From Platanthera guangdongensis (lineage: Eukaryota; Streptophyta; Magnoliopsida; Asparagales; Orchidaceae): DNA of 64,000 nucleotides. The notes under the pieces were generated by a model. The model was given only the letters and a program-made list of their open reading frames with translations. It was not told where the DNA came from and made no database searches. The stretch lies in the NCBI GenBank assembly GCA_039583875.1, contig CM077158.1:122695900-122759899 (forward strand). The letters run 5' to 3'. The stretch's first letter is position 1, and each line of letters begins with the position of its first letter. The translations under genes were made by a program, and so were the position numbers. This document shows, piece by piece, positions 1-9,052 of the stretch.

Positions 1-294
1 TGTCGGGATCCTCGACACGCCCGTGTTCGTAGGCGTGTCACGCATAACCGCCACGGCAACGGACACGACCCATCAGGACACGGGTAGGGACACGGGTTGG
101 CACACGCCCGTGTCGGATGACACGCCCGTGTCATCCGGCCGTGTTCCTGGTCGTGTCCTTCTCGGGTTGGAAACGACCAAAAATCACAAGCCAGACACGG
201 CCTTGGACACGCCCGTGTCCTAGGCCGTGTACCCCTACAGGCACCAAAACTCTTTTTCCGCGACCGACTCGCACACAAAATTCGGGGCGTTACA
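1..294 (-). mobile_element. Gypsy K: start of an LTR (fragment)
   Basis: Read on the minus strand, this begins at 294 with TGTAACGCCCCG, the same kind of LTR start as elements A, E and H. The right flank (TATTG at 295) continues the LTR of element C, so K is inserted in C. The rest of K lies left of the window. No coding sequence is visible. The LTR is filled with inverted GACACG/CGTGTC words very like those in the LTR of H, so K and H are probably related families. Confidence 0.7.
30..235. repeat. Palindromic-word array, GACACG/CGTGTC type
   Basis: Repeated inverted half-sites GACACG and CGTGTC occur, often as the imperfect palindrome GACACGCCCGTGTC or GACACGGGCGTGTC, separated by 8-25 bp of unrelated sequence. 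The spacers are not alike, so the word and not a long unit is repeated. The array lies close to the LTR start (U3 side) of K. Confidence 0.85.
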
Positions 295-979
295 TATTGG
301 CCCTTTAGAGGTCACTTGACCCTTAAGTAGGGTACCTAGACTACTTTAGTGCTAGAGTTGACTTTGGTCAACTTAGCCTTTTTGGTTGGCCCCAATGGGT
401 CCTTGGTGACCCGTTGGCCTCTCACTATGGTTATGAAGGTATGTGTGGGGTCCACTTGGCTAAGGGGACTTCAATTGGCCCTTGTGTAGGCCAGTTTGAC
501 CCAATGTAGGCTAGGTTGACCCACTTAGGGTTAGAGTTGACTTTGGTCAACTTAGCCTCTTGGATGGACCCCAATGGGTCCTAGGTGACACCCATTGACC
601 TCACTCTAGGGTTAGGTGGGCTTGGGTGGGGTCCACTTAGCTTGGGGATGGTCAATTGACCCTAAGTAGGTTGGTTTGACCCATTTAGGGTTAGGGTTGA
701 CTTGGGTCAACTTAACCCTTTTGACTGCCCTCCATGGGTCCTTATTGATCTAATGGATCTTACCATGGTTTGATGAGAACATGGTGGGGTCTTGAAGTCT
801 TGGTGAAGCCCCATGGTTATCTTTAAACAAAGGTTCAGGAATTTACTATTTGCAGACCATAGTGGTCTCACCAACATTCTTAGGTTTCCTTGGTCTTCTT
901 GGGCTTCCTAGGGTTTGTTCATGACCTAGTCATGGACAATAACCACACTTAGGGGTCTAGTTGGAAATGGGATGTTACA
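295..979 (-). mobile_element. Gypsy C: 5' part of an LTR (fragment)
   Basis: On the minus strand the LTR starts at 979 with TTGTAACATCCC and reads into text homologous to the plus-strand LTR of J from 47498 (shared stretches around ACTAGACCCCTAAG and CCCTAGGAAGC). It is cut at 295 by the K insertion. The right flank at 980 resumes the LTR of A exactly where the second A LTR reads through (21440), so C is inserted in A's 5' LTR. Confidence 0.75.
310..735. repeat. Diverged tandem subrepeats rich in TTGAC cores
   Basis: Three diverged units of roughly 150-180 bp each contain an inverted GTTGAC...GTCAAC pair (near 358, 537 and 688), with further TTGACC or GGTCAA cores between them. I count about a dozen TTGAC cores on both strands. 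TTGAC[C/T] is the W-box bound by WRKY factors (known). Function here is inference. Confidence 0.7.
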
Positions 980-2205
980 ATTTCTGCATGCCGACTCTTG
1001 GGTTGGGGTAGGTGGTGGAGTTTTGGTGGCCTCTGGAGGGGTGGTTTTATGTGGAGAGCTGTGGCCACCATCTTTTGCCCCGGTTTGGGTTGGTGTGTGT
1101 GGGACCCTAAAGCTGCCACTGTTTGACCCCTTAGCCCTTTTTGGGTCTGATTTTGGTTATGTATTCAGATCCATGTTTTGACCAATGCCACTTGCTCACG
1201 TGTTAGGACTGTTAGTCCCTTTCCTGATTATGCTTTCCTTTCTTTTGGCATATGAATATGTCTTGATGCTATTGCAAGCTCTCTCTTGGTAAGGCATTTT
1301 GGTTTTATTGCTCGCACTTGGTGTGCTCTGCGGTGTTTTTGACAGCATTCTTTTCTTACTATCATCCCCTTTTCTTTTGCTTATTGCAGTTTGTTGCCGG
1401 GTTGGTAAACCCTTCTTCTTATTTTTGCTAATTAATTTATTGCTCTATTTTACCTCTTGATTGTTTCCTTGCTGAGGTGTTCCTTTCTTGAATGCCTCAG
1501 GTCCAGGTTCTAGCCAGTTCAGCGGCTAGTTCTTTTGGAGGGGCTGTTGGTGGCCTCTAGGGTTGCTGAGATAGCTGATCCCCGTTTTGTTGTGAGGTAG
1601 TTCCTTACTTTTCTGTATAGACATACATACTCGCCAGTGGGTTCGTGTCAGGTTGTTGATGCCCACTGGTGGCTCCTTATGATGCTGGATATGAAATTAA
1701 ACTGCTGATTTTGCCTTTTCGTGGCTGGTTACTTGCTTTTGGGAAGGATTTATGCTAGGTTGCATGTTAGATATTTTAAAACCTAAAAGTAATGCTATAT
1801 GTACTTCATGCATAACATGTTTTCTAAAACAATGACACTATTTTTCCTCAGCGTAAAACACTATCTTTTATACCTATAATATTCACCTTAGAGTCGTGCA
1901 TACCATGAGTCGTCCCCCCGAGGACTCTCGTGCTTATTTAGGGTGTCAATTTAATTGAACCAAAGTATTTTCTGCTGCGTATAGATATAATTTTACCTGT
2001 GGACTAGCTGATCCACTGTGCCGAGGGATGCGGCCATCCAACTTAACTGATTTTCTTTCATAATTAATCAACGTGTTTCCCTAAAATCTAAGTTATGGAG
2101 TTTGCCTGAGCGTGTGCAGTTATCCCCTGCACAACGTGGCATCACGGCACTTGTTTTCTCTTACTCTGATACGATTTTACCGTTGAGAAAATGCGGGTTG
2201 TGACA
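980..2205 (+). repeat. 5' LTR of gypsy A (3' 1.2 kb only)
   Basis: Nearly identical to 21440-22666 in direct orientation and ends in GGGTTGTGACA just before the PBS. The first 1.6 kb of the LTR, including the position of the GTGTCGACAC array, is missing because C is inserted at 979/980. ORFs in this stretch are not supported. Confidence 0.9.
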
Positions 2206-2207
2206 GT

Positions 2208-2218
2208 TGGTATCAGAG
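2208..2218 (+). other. Primer binding site of gypsy A (tRNA-Met type)
   Basis: TGGTATCAGAG lies two bases after the LTR end. It is the standard plant PBS complementary to the 3' end of initiator Met-tRNA. It fixes the LTR boundary and the plus orientation. Confidence 0.92.
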
Positions 2219-2362
2219 GGAGGTTGCTTGACAAATGGTTGGGCAACCTTTCCCTTGTCTGCTTTAGTAGTTGGCATCATACCATTCACACACCGATATG
2301 TCATCAGCACGTCTTGGCTGAAGCACGAACACTACACTCATGAGCATAAGAAGTATACAGGG

Positions 2363-2392
2363 CATATTATGTAGTATGGGATGCATAATATG
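2363..2392 (+). promoter_or_regulatory. Leader hairpin 1 of gypsy A
   Basis: The stem CATATTATG (2363-2371) pairs perfectly with CATAATATG (2384-2392) around the 12-nt loop TAGTATGGGATG. The same loop recurs in hairpins 2 and 3 with different but still complementary stems. A packaging, dimerisation or translation signal in the genomic RNA is inference. Confidence 0.75.
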
Positions 2393-2425
2393 TGTTGTAT
2401 ATGGATCCACCATAGGAGGCAACAT

Positions 2426-2460
2426 GTGAGGGTTATGTAGTATGGGATGCATAACCTCAC
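2426..2460 (+). promoter_or_regulatory. Leader hairpin 2 of gypsy A
   Basis: The stem GTGAGGGTTATG (2426-2437) pairs with CATAACCTCAC (2450-2460), 11 base pairs with one bulged G, around the identical loop TAGTATGGGATG. The outer stem differs from hairpin 1 yet pairing is kept. Confidence 0.75.
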
Positions 2461-2497
2461 CGCATGAATGCGGCTAGCACGTTTTCTTTTCTCATTA

Positions 2498-2539
2498 CAT
2501 GGGAATGTTATGTAGTATGGGATGCATAACATTTTCATG
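2498..2539 (+). promoter_or_regulatory. Leader hairpin 3 of gypsy A
   Basis: CATGGGAATGTTATG (2498-2512) pairs with CATAACATTTTCATG (2525-2539) around the loop TAGTATGGGATG. It gives 15 continuous pairs if two G-U wobbles are allowed, which favours an RNA rather than a DNA structure. Confidence 0.78.
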
Positions 2540-2889
2540 TGTACGCCGCCCATGGCATGCACTAAGGCCTTTTTAGAATGCATAGCACATCAGGCACAGC
2601 ATAACATTTCATAAGCACAACGTGTCAAGCTAAAGATTTACAAGATGACATATGTACACACATGGTTTTGAGTCAAAAAGAATACAAATACATGCATTCA
2701 TGGTCTAGGCACCTGAGTTAGTATGATGGTGGTGAACCATCTTAGGATAAGCATAACATCGTCATGGTAAAAACAACTCCCAGAGCAAGTTTTGTAGTTG
2801 AAGTTCATATTTAAGTGTGTTTGTCCGTACCGGGTAGTTTTGTTCTAGTTGATGGGCTGGGATTTGTCTAAAGCTTGTGCGATTCTAGT

Positions 2890-4161
2890 ATGGCAAGACG
2901 TCCTGCGACAAGATCGACCCCACAATCCGAGGGTGAGACATAAGGAGCCCAGAGCGATGCGTTGGTAGAAAGCCTGCGGCAGAGTAATGAGGAGTTATCG
3001 AGGCAGGTAGTGGCTATGCAGGCTCAGATTCAGTCCCTTGTAGCAGTGGTGGCGGAACAGACCCCGAGAGCTCAGAACCCCGCAGAGGGTGTAGCTGTTC
3101 CTGTCCCTCCTACTCCTCCCGTGCCTTTGGTTGTGGTGCCTCCGGAGATGGTGTTCATATCCCAGATTCAGCGGCTGAGACCCCCTACCTATGATGGGCA
3201 GGCAGATTTCATGATTTTGGACGACTGGATGATTACCATTGAGGAGATGTTCTCTTACTCAGGGATTACGGACGATCAGAGGGTGATGCTCGCTGCCTAC
3301 CATCTCAAGGGCTTAGAAAAGAATTGGTGGCTGAGAGAGAAAGAGAGCTTAGTGGCAGGTTGCACTTGGGAGTCATTTAAGGTGCTGTTGTTAAGTAATT
3401 TTCTGCCTTCAGTCGAACGGGACCGGCTAATGAATGACTTTCTTCACTTAAAGCAGAGGAAACTCACGGTTAGTGAGTATGAGATTGAGTTTAGTAAGTT
3501 GAGTCGGTTTGCTCCGGGTCTAGTGAGTGTTGAGGCAGACCGAGTTAAGCGATTTCTGTGTGGACTAAGAAGCGACATTCAGCAGTTAGCGAATGCCTAT
3601 GGAGCAGTCAGTTATGCCAGCGCGGTTGAAGCTGCTTTGAGAGTCGAGGCCATTGAGAATGCCAAGAATAGAGGCCAACAGTTAAGGAAGGATAAGGTGA
3701 AGTCTGGTGGAGGGAAGAGCCCTCAGGAACCTGATGCTGTCTCGAGAAAGAAGGTCAAAGAGATTTGTACCTTTTGTGGCCGGTCAGGCCACCCCTTTGA
3801 GAAGTGTTTCAAAAGGTTGGGAGCGCAGAAGAAGGAACAGGTGCACGCGATTCAGGGTGTTTCCAGGGGAGACGTGGTGTGTGCCTTATGTGGAAGGAAG
3901 GGGCATGAGGCTGCCCGTTGTTGGTTAAAATATAAGGTCTGTTTTTAGTGCGGCCAGAAGGGTCATCTCAAGACAAGGTGCCCTCAGACCCAGCCTATTT
4001 TGCAGCCAGTTCCCCTCCAGGCTTTGCCACCACCTCAGCAAATGGATAAAGGAAAGGGGAAGCTGAATGTGCTTTCGGCAGATGAAGCGCAGAACTCGAC
4101 CCAGGTTATCTCAGGTTCGACTCCTCCCCAGTCGTTTCGTTGCGTTTCTTTTTTATTGTAG
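2890..4161 (+). pseudogene. gag: gag of gypsy A (capsid/nucleocapsid), broken by stops
   Basis: Gag would form the cytoplasmic virus-like particle. The start ATG at 2890 (MARRPATRSTPQSEGE) is chosen because minus-strand element E has a matching N-terminus. A TAA at 2941 interrupts it, then the frame runs open from 2944 to 3945. It contains a short coiled-coil segment (SLRQSNEELSRQ), the capsid-type block with LRPPTYDG and LKGLEKNWW, and then zinc knuckles CTFCGRSGHPFEKC and CALCGRKGHEAARC. A TAG at 3946 falls inside a third knuckle (CF*CGQKGHLKTRC); the tail reads on in frame to a TAG at 4159. Both broken and intact parts share frame with PR. Confidence 0.88.
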
Positions 4162-4188
4162 TTTTCGTTTTAGCGCTTGTTGCCTTAG

Positions 4189-4566
4189 TTGCGTGTGAAA
4201 TTCGTAGGACGATTTAAGGTAAAGAACCGCTGGGCACGCGTTCTCTTCGATTCCGGCGCTACCCACTTGTTTGTGGCTAGAGCCTTCGTGGAGCGTTTCA
4301 GTTTGGGCCTAGATCATGTTGGTGGTGCCTTCTGCGTTAAGTTCCCCTTCGGTGACTCTGTGGTTACGGACCTGGGTGTCCTAGATTGTCCGATTTTGTT
4401 GGGAGATTTTCTAGTCAAGGCAGACTTGAAGGTGATTGACTTGGAGGACTTCGACGTTATTTTGGGCATGGACTGGTTGTCAAGGTACGATGTTGTGATC
4501 CAGTGCAAGGGTAAGTGCTTGGACTTTGTCAAAGACAACGGTCAGACAGGGAGCGTTTATGGATAG
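4189..4566 (+). pseudogene. Aspartic protease of gypsy A
   Basis: Retropepsin-type domain that would process Gag-Pol. The active-site motif LFDSGATH is intact at about residue 19-26, with flap and core segments including the conserved VILGMDWLSRYD. It lies in the same frame as gag but is separated by stops at 4159, 4564 and 4573, so no continuous polyprotein is possible. The domain itself is complete in length for this family. There is no independent start. Minus-strand E carries a homologous domain in which the DSG glycine is replaced. Confidence 0.88.
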
Positions 4567-4596
4567 TCTCTCTAGGAGTCTCCAATCATTTATGCG

Positions 4597-5331
4597 GTGC
4601 GTGCTCGGAAGTTGCTTGTTTCTGGATGTTTTGCCTGTGTGGTTTCCCTGGTAGGGTCGATTGTTAGTGAGCCCCGTTTGGAAGAGATTCCTGTGGTGTG
4701 TGACTTTTCTGATGTGTTTCCAGACGATCTTCCCGGTCTTCCACCCTACCGATATGTCGAGTTTGCCATAGAATTGGAGCCAGGTACGCGTCCTATCTTA
4801 AAGGCGCCGTACTGGATGGCCCCGCGAGAGCTGGAAGAGTTGCGAATTCAGCTGGATGAGTTATTGGCAAAAGGCTTTATAAGGCCGAGTTCTTCGCCTT
4901 GGGGTGCGCCAGTGCTATTCGTTAAAAAGAAGGATGGGTCGATGAGGTTATGCATCGACTATAGAGAGCTGAACAAGGTTACTATTAAGAACAGGTACCC
5001 TTTGCCGTGAATCGACGACTTGTTTGACCAACTGCGTGGTAGTGCCGTGTTTTCCAAGATAGATCTTCGTTCGGGCTATCACCAGTTGAGGATTCGGGAG
5101 TCAGATGTTCCGCGGACGGCGTTCCGCTCTCGTCATGGGCATTTTGAGTTTTTGGTTATGTCATTTGGTTTGACTAATGCGCCCTCAGCTTTTATGGACT
5201 TGATGAACAGAGTTTTCAAGGATTTTCTAGATAAGTTTGTGATTGTCTTTATAGACGATGTTTTGGTGTACTCTAAGGATGCGGAGGAGCATGATCAACA
5301 TTTGCGGCTGGTCTTGACGACTCTGAGAGAC
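4597..5331 (+). pseudogene. Reverse transcriptase of gypsy A, N-terminal part
   Basis: RT fingers and palm: the [21 protein letters not shown] segment, the [10 protein letters not shown] block and catalytic FIDD ([12 protein letters not shown]) are all visible. It shares frame with gag and PR. A TGA at 4990 follows RYPLP where family members have arginine; CGA to TGA is the simplest explanation. The domain is cut at 5331 by copia B. The sequence resumes at 17461, so the apparent ORF running to 5394 is a chimera ending in the B LTR. Confidence 0.92.
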
Positions 5332-6841
5332 TGTTGGAACACCCTATTACTAATTTGGGTCAGGATCACTATGTCTCTAGGAATCTTTTCTTGACCTTAT
5401 GTATAGCTTAATAGGTCAATTAGAATTGAGTCTAAGGGTTAGAAGTCTAGGATTGGAAGCTGCCCTGAAGACCAAGTTTTTCAGACTGGAGACTAAGTCT
5501 GATCGTCGAGCTCAGCACGACGATTTGTCGAACTCAGATCGACGATCGTCGAGCTCAACTTCGACAGATCGTCGAGCTCCACTTGATGATCGCTGAGCTC
5601 AACTTCATAATATCATCGAACTCCATTCGACGATCGGTGAGCTCAGTTCGACGATTTTGACTCTGCCTTGGATCTTTATCTATGAGCTCAGTTCGACGAT
5701 CTTTGAGCTCAGATCGACGATTATTTTGCTGCTTGAGTTTTCCAGTTCGCTGAGCTCAGCTCGACGATAGCAGAACTCAGTTCGACGATTTCAGATAACT
5801 TCCAGAATTCAAATTCAAATCAGACAGGAGTTATTATGCAATTAATTCAGAGATTTGCTAGCCGTTTTCATTTATTTCTGGACCAAGTTTCTAGGGATCT
5901 TTCAAGGAATAATTCTGTGGACTTTCCTCTAGAAGAGATTATGCAATTAAGGATGCAATCTATGCAGACCAACGGCTATCTTTGACAGAGAATGATATTC
6001 TATTCTGGAACAGAGAATAAAAGACAGAATGTTTTTTGAATCAACAGAGATTAACAAGAAGAGAACACACAATACAGAGTATAGAGACTCTTTCAAAATC
6101 TTCTGTCAAAAAGAATTCTGAAGAACACTCATCAAAAGATCAAGCTTTCAAAATCTCTTCATCTTTCAAAGTGTTCAAGGCCAACATCATTTCAAGACTC
6201 CAGACACTCAACATTTCAGCAATTGTTGAAACCATCTATTGCTGGAGTTCTACCTTTGAAGGCCTATCACCCTCAGCAAAGCTTTTCTTCCTGAAGATTT
6301 CAAGGATTCAGGGGGAGCTTTGACATCAATCCACATAGTCTTCTAAGTTGTTTGAGAAAGAGAAGACTGCCATCACTCTCTCACCCCCAGTTTGTAAAGG
6401 GTTTCTCAAACTCCCTTCAAAAGTTTGAATCTGGTTTTTGAGCACCTTGTCAAAAGCTCATTGGTGGCAAGACACCTGATCAAAAAATCTGCTTTGGTTT
6501 TTGAGCACCTTATCAAAAGCTCATTGGTGCCCAGGACACCTGATCAACTCATCCTGCAGTGGATTCCTACCTAGGGTGGTAGAAGAGTGGATGTACCCAA
6601 GTTTGGGGAACCACTATATTTCCTTGTGTCCTCTGGCACTGCTTGTTTACTTTTTGTTTCTGGCCTTGATTTCTCTGTGCTTAGTTTTTGCATATCTTAG
6701 TTCTGTGATTAGATTTATATTTTCTTCCCTGCTCACACTTATTACAACAATTGTTGTAAAAGTTTTTAAAAGTACTAAAACACCATATACTCTATTTCCC
6801 CCCCCCCCCTCTAGAGTATATCAGATCTAGTTGCACTTTCA
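5332..6841 (+). repeat. 5' LTR of copia B
   Basis: Begins TGTTGGAACACC and ends ACTTTCA before the PBS. Contains a palindromic-word array (5508-5790), only a weak TATA-like ATAAAAG near 6014, and the C-run just before CTCTAGAGTATA near the 3' end. Apparent ORFs (6036-6323, 6501-6830) recur unchanged in position in the 3' LTR and look non-coding. Confidence 0.95.
5508..5790. repeat. Palindromic-word array, ATCGTCGA/TCGACGAT type (B 5' LTR)
   Basis: About ten half-sites of GATCGTCGA, TCGACGAT or GTTCGACGA recur, many paired head to head across 7 bp such as GCTCAGC or ACTCAGA. The inner part often makes GAGCTC. The 3' LTR array differs at several positions inside the words (for example TTGATG versus TCGACG). 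Confidence 0.85.
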
Positions 6842-6855
6842 ATTGTTATCAGAGG
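6842..6855 (+). other. Primer binding site of copia B
   Basis: TTGTTATCAGAGG directly follows the LTR end. It matches the Met-tRNA type PBS with one change (TGGTATCAGAG to TTGTTATCAGAG), a variant also seen in gypsy E here. Confidence 0.85.
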
Positions 6856-6974
6856 GAGGTTGGTTAAACATACCATACCTGATTGGTTGTACAGGCTAAC
6901 ACCTGAACCCCAAGATCCTAAACTAGATCTGTTTTTCTTTTGTATTTTATTATTAGATTTTGTTTGCACAACTC

Positions 6975-9051
6975 ATGGCCCAAAACAAAGATTATGCTAG
7001 CACCAGACCTCCAGTGTGCAATCTTTCCAAGTTTTCACTTTGGAAAGCAAGGATTAGACTTTACATGAATTCTATTGACGAAGATATTTTCAATTCTGTT
7101 TTGACAGTGTGTCCAAGACCCCCAGAGAGCACAAGCACAAATGCTGTTCCACCTCCATCAGGAACAGATGCTGACATCAAAAAATGGAAAGTAGCTGATG
7201 CCAAGGCTATGAACATCCTAGCCCAGACAATGTCAGATGACATATTCCAAAAGGTAGCTGAATGCAACTCAGCCAAGGAGATTTGGGACAAGCTCTCAGA
7301 AATTGTCTCAGGCTCAGCTGATGAGAGAAAGGACAGAAGATCCCATCTCATCTCCCAATATGAGAACTTCAAGAAGGGAGAGACTGAGTCAGTGGGAGAC
7401 ATGTACAACAGATTGAGTCTAATTGTCAGTGAGCTAAGGACATTGGACAAAGAGATTTCTCTGACAGAACTTAATGACAAGATCCTAATGTGCTTCCCCA
7501 GCACTTGGGATTCAAGAATCTGGCCAATTAAGGATGCCAGAAGTCTAAATGAGATCACCACTGAAGCCTTGTTGGGTAAGCTCAAATCTTATGAGCTACT
7601 CATCAAGAATAGAGAGGAAGAACAGAAGGCTGCTTCACCAGCCACAAGGAAAGAGAAAACCATAGCCTTCAAGGCAACTGAGGATCTGCCTGAAGATAAG
7701 AGCACAGGACAATGATGAACTACTCAGCTTGTTGGCCAAAAGATTCTACAAGATGGCCAGAAAGGACTTCAGAAGAAGATCATACAAGGAGCAGGACAAG
7801 CCAAGGTATGACAAGTCCATTAGCAACAATAAAGACATTATCTGCTTTGGTTGCAGGAAACCAGGGCACATAGTTCCTGACTGTCCAGAGAACAAGACCA
7901 AGGACAGAAGGGACAGAAAAGAAAGAAGAAAGGAGAAAGACTCCAAAAGGAATGGAAATGGCAAGCCCTCTTCAAGCAAAAATAAGCATACAAGAAAAGG
8001 GTTTGTTGCTGAATCCTGGAGTGAGACAGAAGAGGAATCAGAAGCCTCATCCAGCTCTAGTGATGATGAGGATGATGCAGAAGAAAAGGAATTCTGCATG
8101 ATGGAAATTAATGCCTCGCAGCATAATTCAGAGGATGAAGAGTCAGAGTCAGACTCAGAAACCCAACCTGAAGAAGATCAGGTAATTAGCTCTTTTGATT
8201 TTACTTCAGAAGATTTTAAATCTGAATTTAAAGCACTGTGTTTAGACCTGCTAAAGTCTGAGAAAGAGATTATCTCTCTCAGAAATCAATTATCTGAACA
8301 CAATGGTTTAAAGTCAGAAAACCTCAAACTCTCTCAGGAGTTGGAGAACTGTAGGGAACAGATAGCTACACTGAAAAGTGAGCTCTCTGAGGCCAAGAAG
8401 CTTGAAGAATCCCTTAATGGGAGAAGCATCAAGCTGATGGACATCACAAGCACAGTGAACTCTAGATTCAACAGTACACTGGGCTTGGGTGCTTCATCCA
8501 GCCAACCTATAGTCCTAACAACTCCCATCAAGTTTATTTCTAACAAGGGAAAGGGAGTTGTAGAGGTTGCCAGGAAAAATTCTGATCTGCCTCAGAAAAC
8601 TGAGTCCCAGCAAAAATCGTCGAACGGAGATCGACGATCGCCGAATGAAGATCGACGATCGCCGAACACATATCGGCGATCTCAGGAAAAATCGTCGAAC
8701 GCAGATCGACGATCTCAGCCAAAGTCGTCGAACGCAGCTCGACGATCTCATATACCTGACCTCAGCCATAGTCGACCGTCGAACGGAGCTCGACGATCTA
8801 ACCCAAGATCGTCGAACGCAGCTCCAAGATCGTCGAACAGAGGTCAGAACTCTGGAAACTTTTTCAAAGGCAAATCAAAATTGAATCCTAAGGGTTCTTC
8901 ATCCCAAACCTTTAACCCTTATACTGAATGGATTTTACCTCCAAGGAGATATCATCCTGAAGGATATAAGAGTCAGCCAGGGATGTCTTTCATTTCTGAA
9001 TTTAGAGGTTATCAACCTAGGCCCAAGGTAAACTGGGTCAAAAACAAGTAA
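6975..9051 (+). pseudogene. gag: gag of copia B, one frameshift
   Basis: Gag polyprotein forming the particle. ATG at 6975 (MAQNKDYASTRPP) is chosen because the gag fragment of element G matches from the next residue. The copia UBN2-type capsid block (WKARIRLYMN, EIWDKLSE) runs to about 7700; a single-base shift near 7700-7712 moves the frame, and coding continues as DELLSLLAKRFYKMARKDF. A zinc knuckle CFGCRKPGHIVPDC follows (about 7843-7884), then an acidic Ser/Glu stretch, a leucine-rich coiled coil (8210-8420), and a region where the palindromic DNA array is translated as repeats of SSNxDRRS. It ends at TAA 9049, just before pol. Confidence 0.88.
8612..8848. repeat. Palindromic-word array inside gag coding sequence (B)
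   Basis: Eight or so copies of ATCGTCGAAC and AGATCGACGATC in the same word language as the B LTR, but here read in frame as SSNGDRRS, SPNEDRRS, SSNADRRS and similar. The array stays open in frame with no stop. It lies only 200 bp upstream of the pol start. Confidence 0.85.
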
Positions 9052-9052
9052 A

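Larger units (their letters stand above)
2219..2889 (+). other. Untranslated leader of gypsy A
   Basis: Between the PBS and the gag ATG at 2890 there is 670 bp without coding sequence. It holds three related hairpins at 2363-2539. The same leader, with its own three hairpins, is present in minus-strand element E (37035-37212), at the same distance from the PBS. The remaining sequence shows nothing I recognise. Confidence 0.8.

Noticed and set aside
2338..2583. Minus-strand ORF with repeated HPILHN/IPYYI text
   Set aside because: Shadow of the three leader hairpins of A; the same appears at 37017-37208 in E.
5020..5394. RT ORF ending [13 protein letters not shown]...
   Set aside because: Chimera across the A/B junction at 5331/5332; the real continuation is at 17461.
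7061..7585. 174-codon minus-strand ORF
   Set aside because: Antisense shadow of copia B gag.
8515..8884. ORFs on the opposite strand and in the +1 frame of the gag array
   Set aside because: Shadows of the in-frame gag palindromic array.
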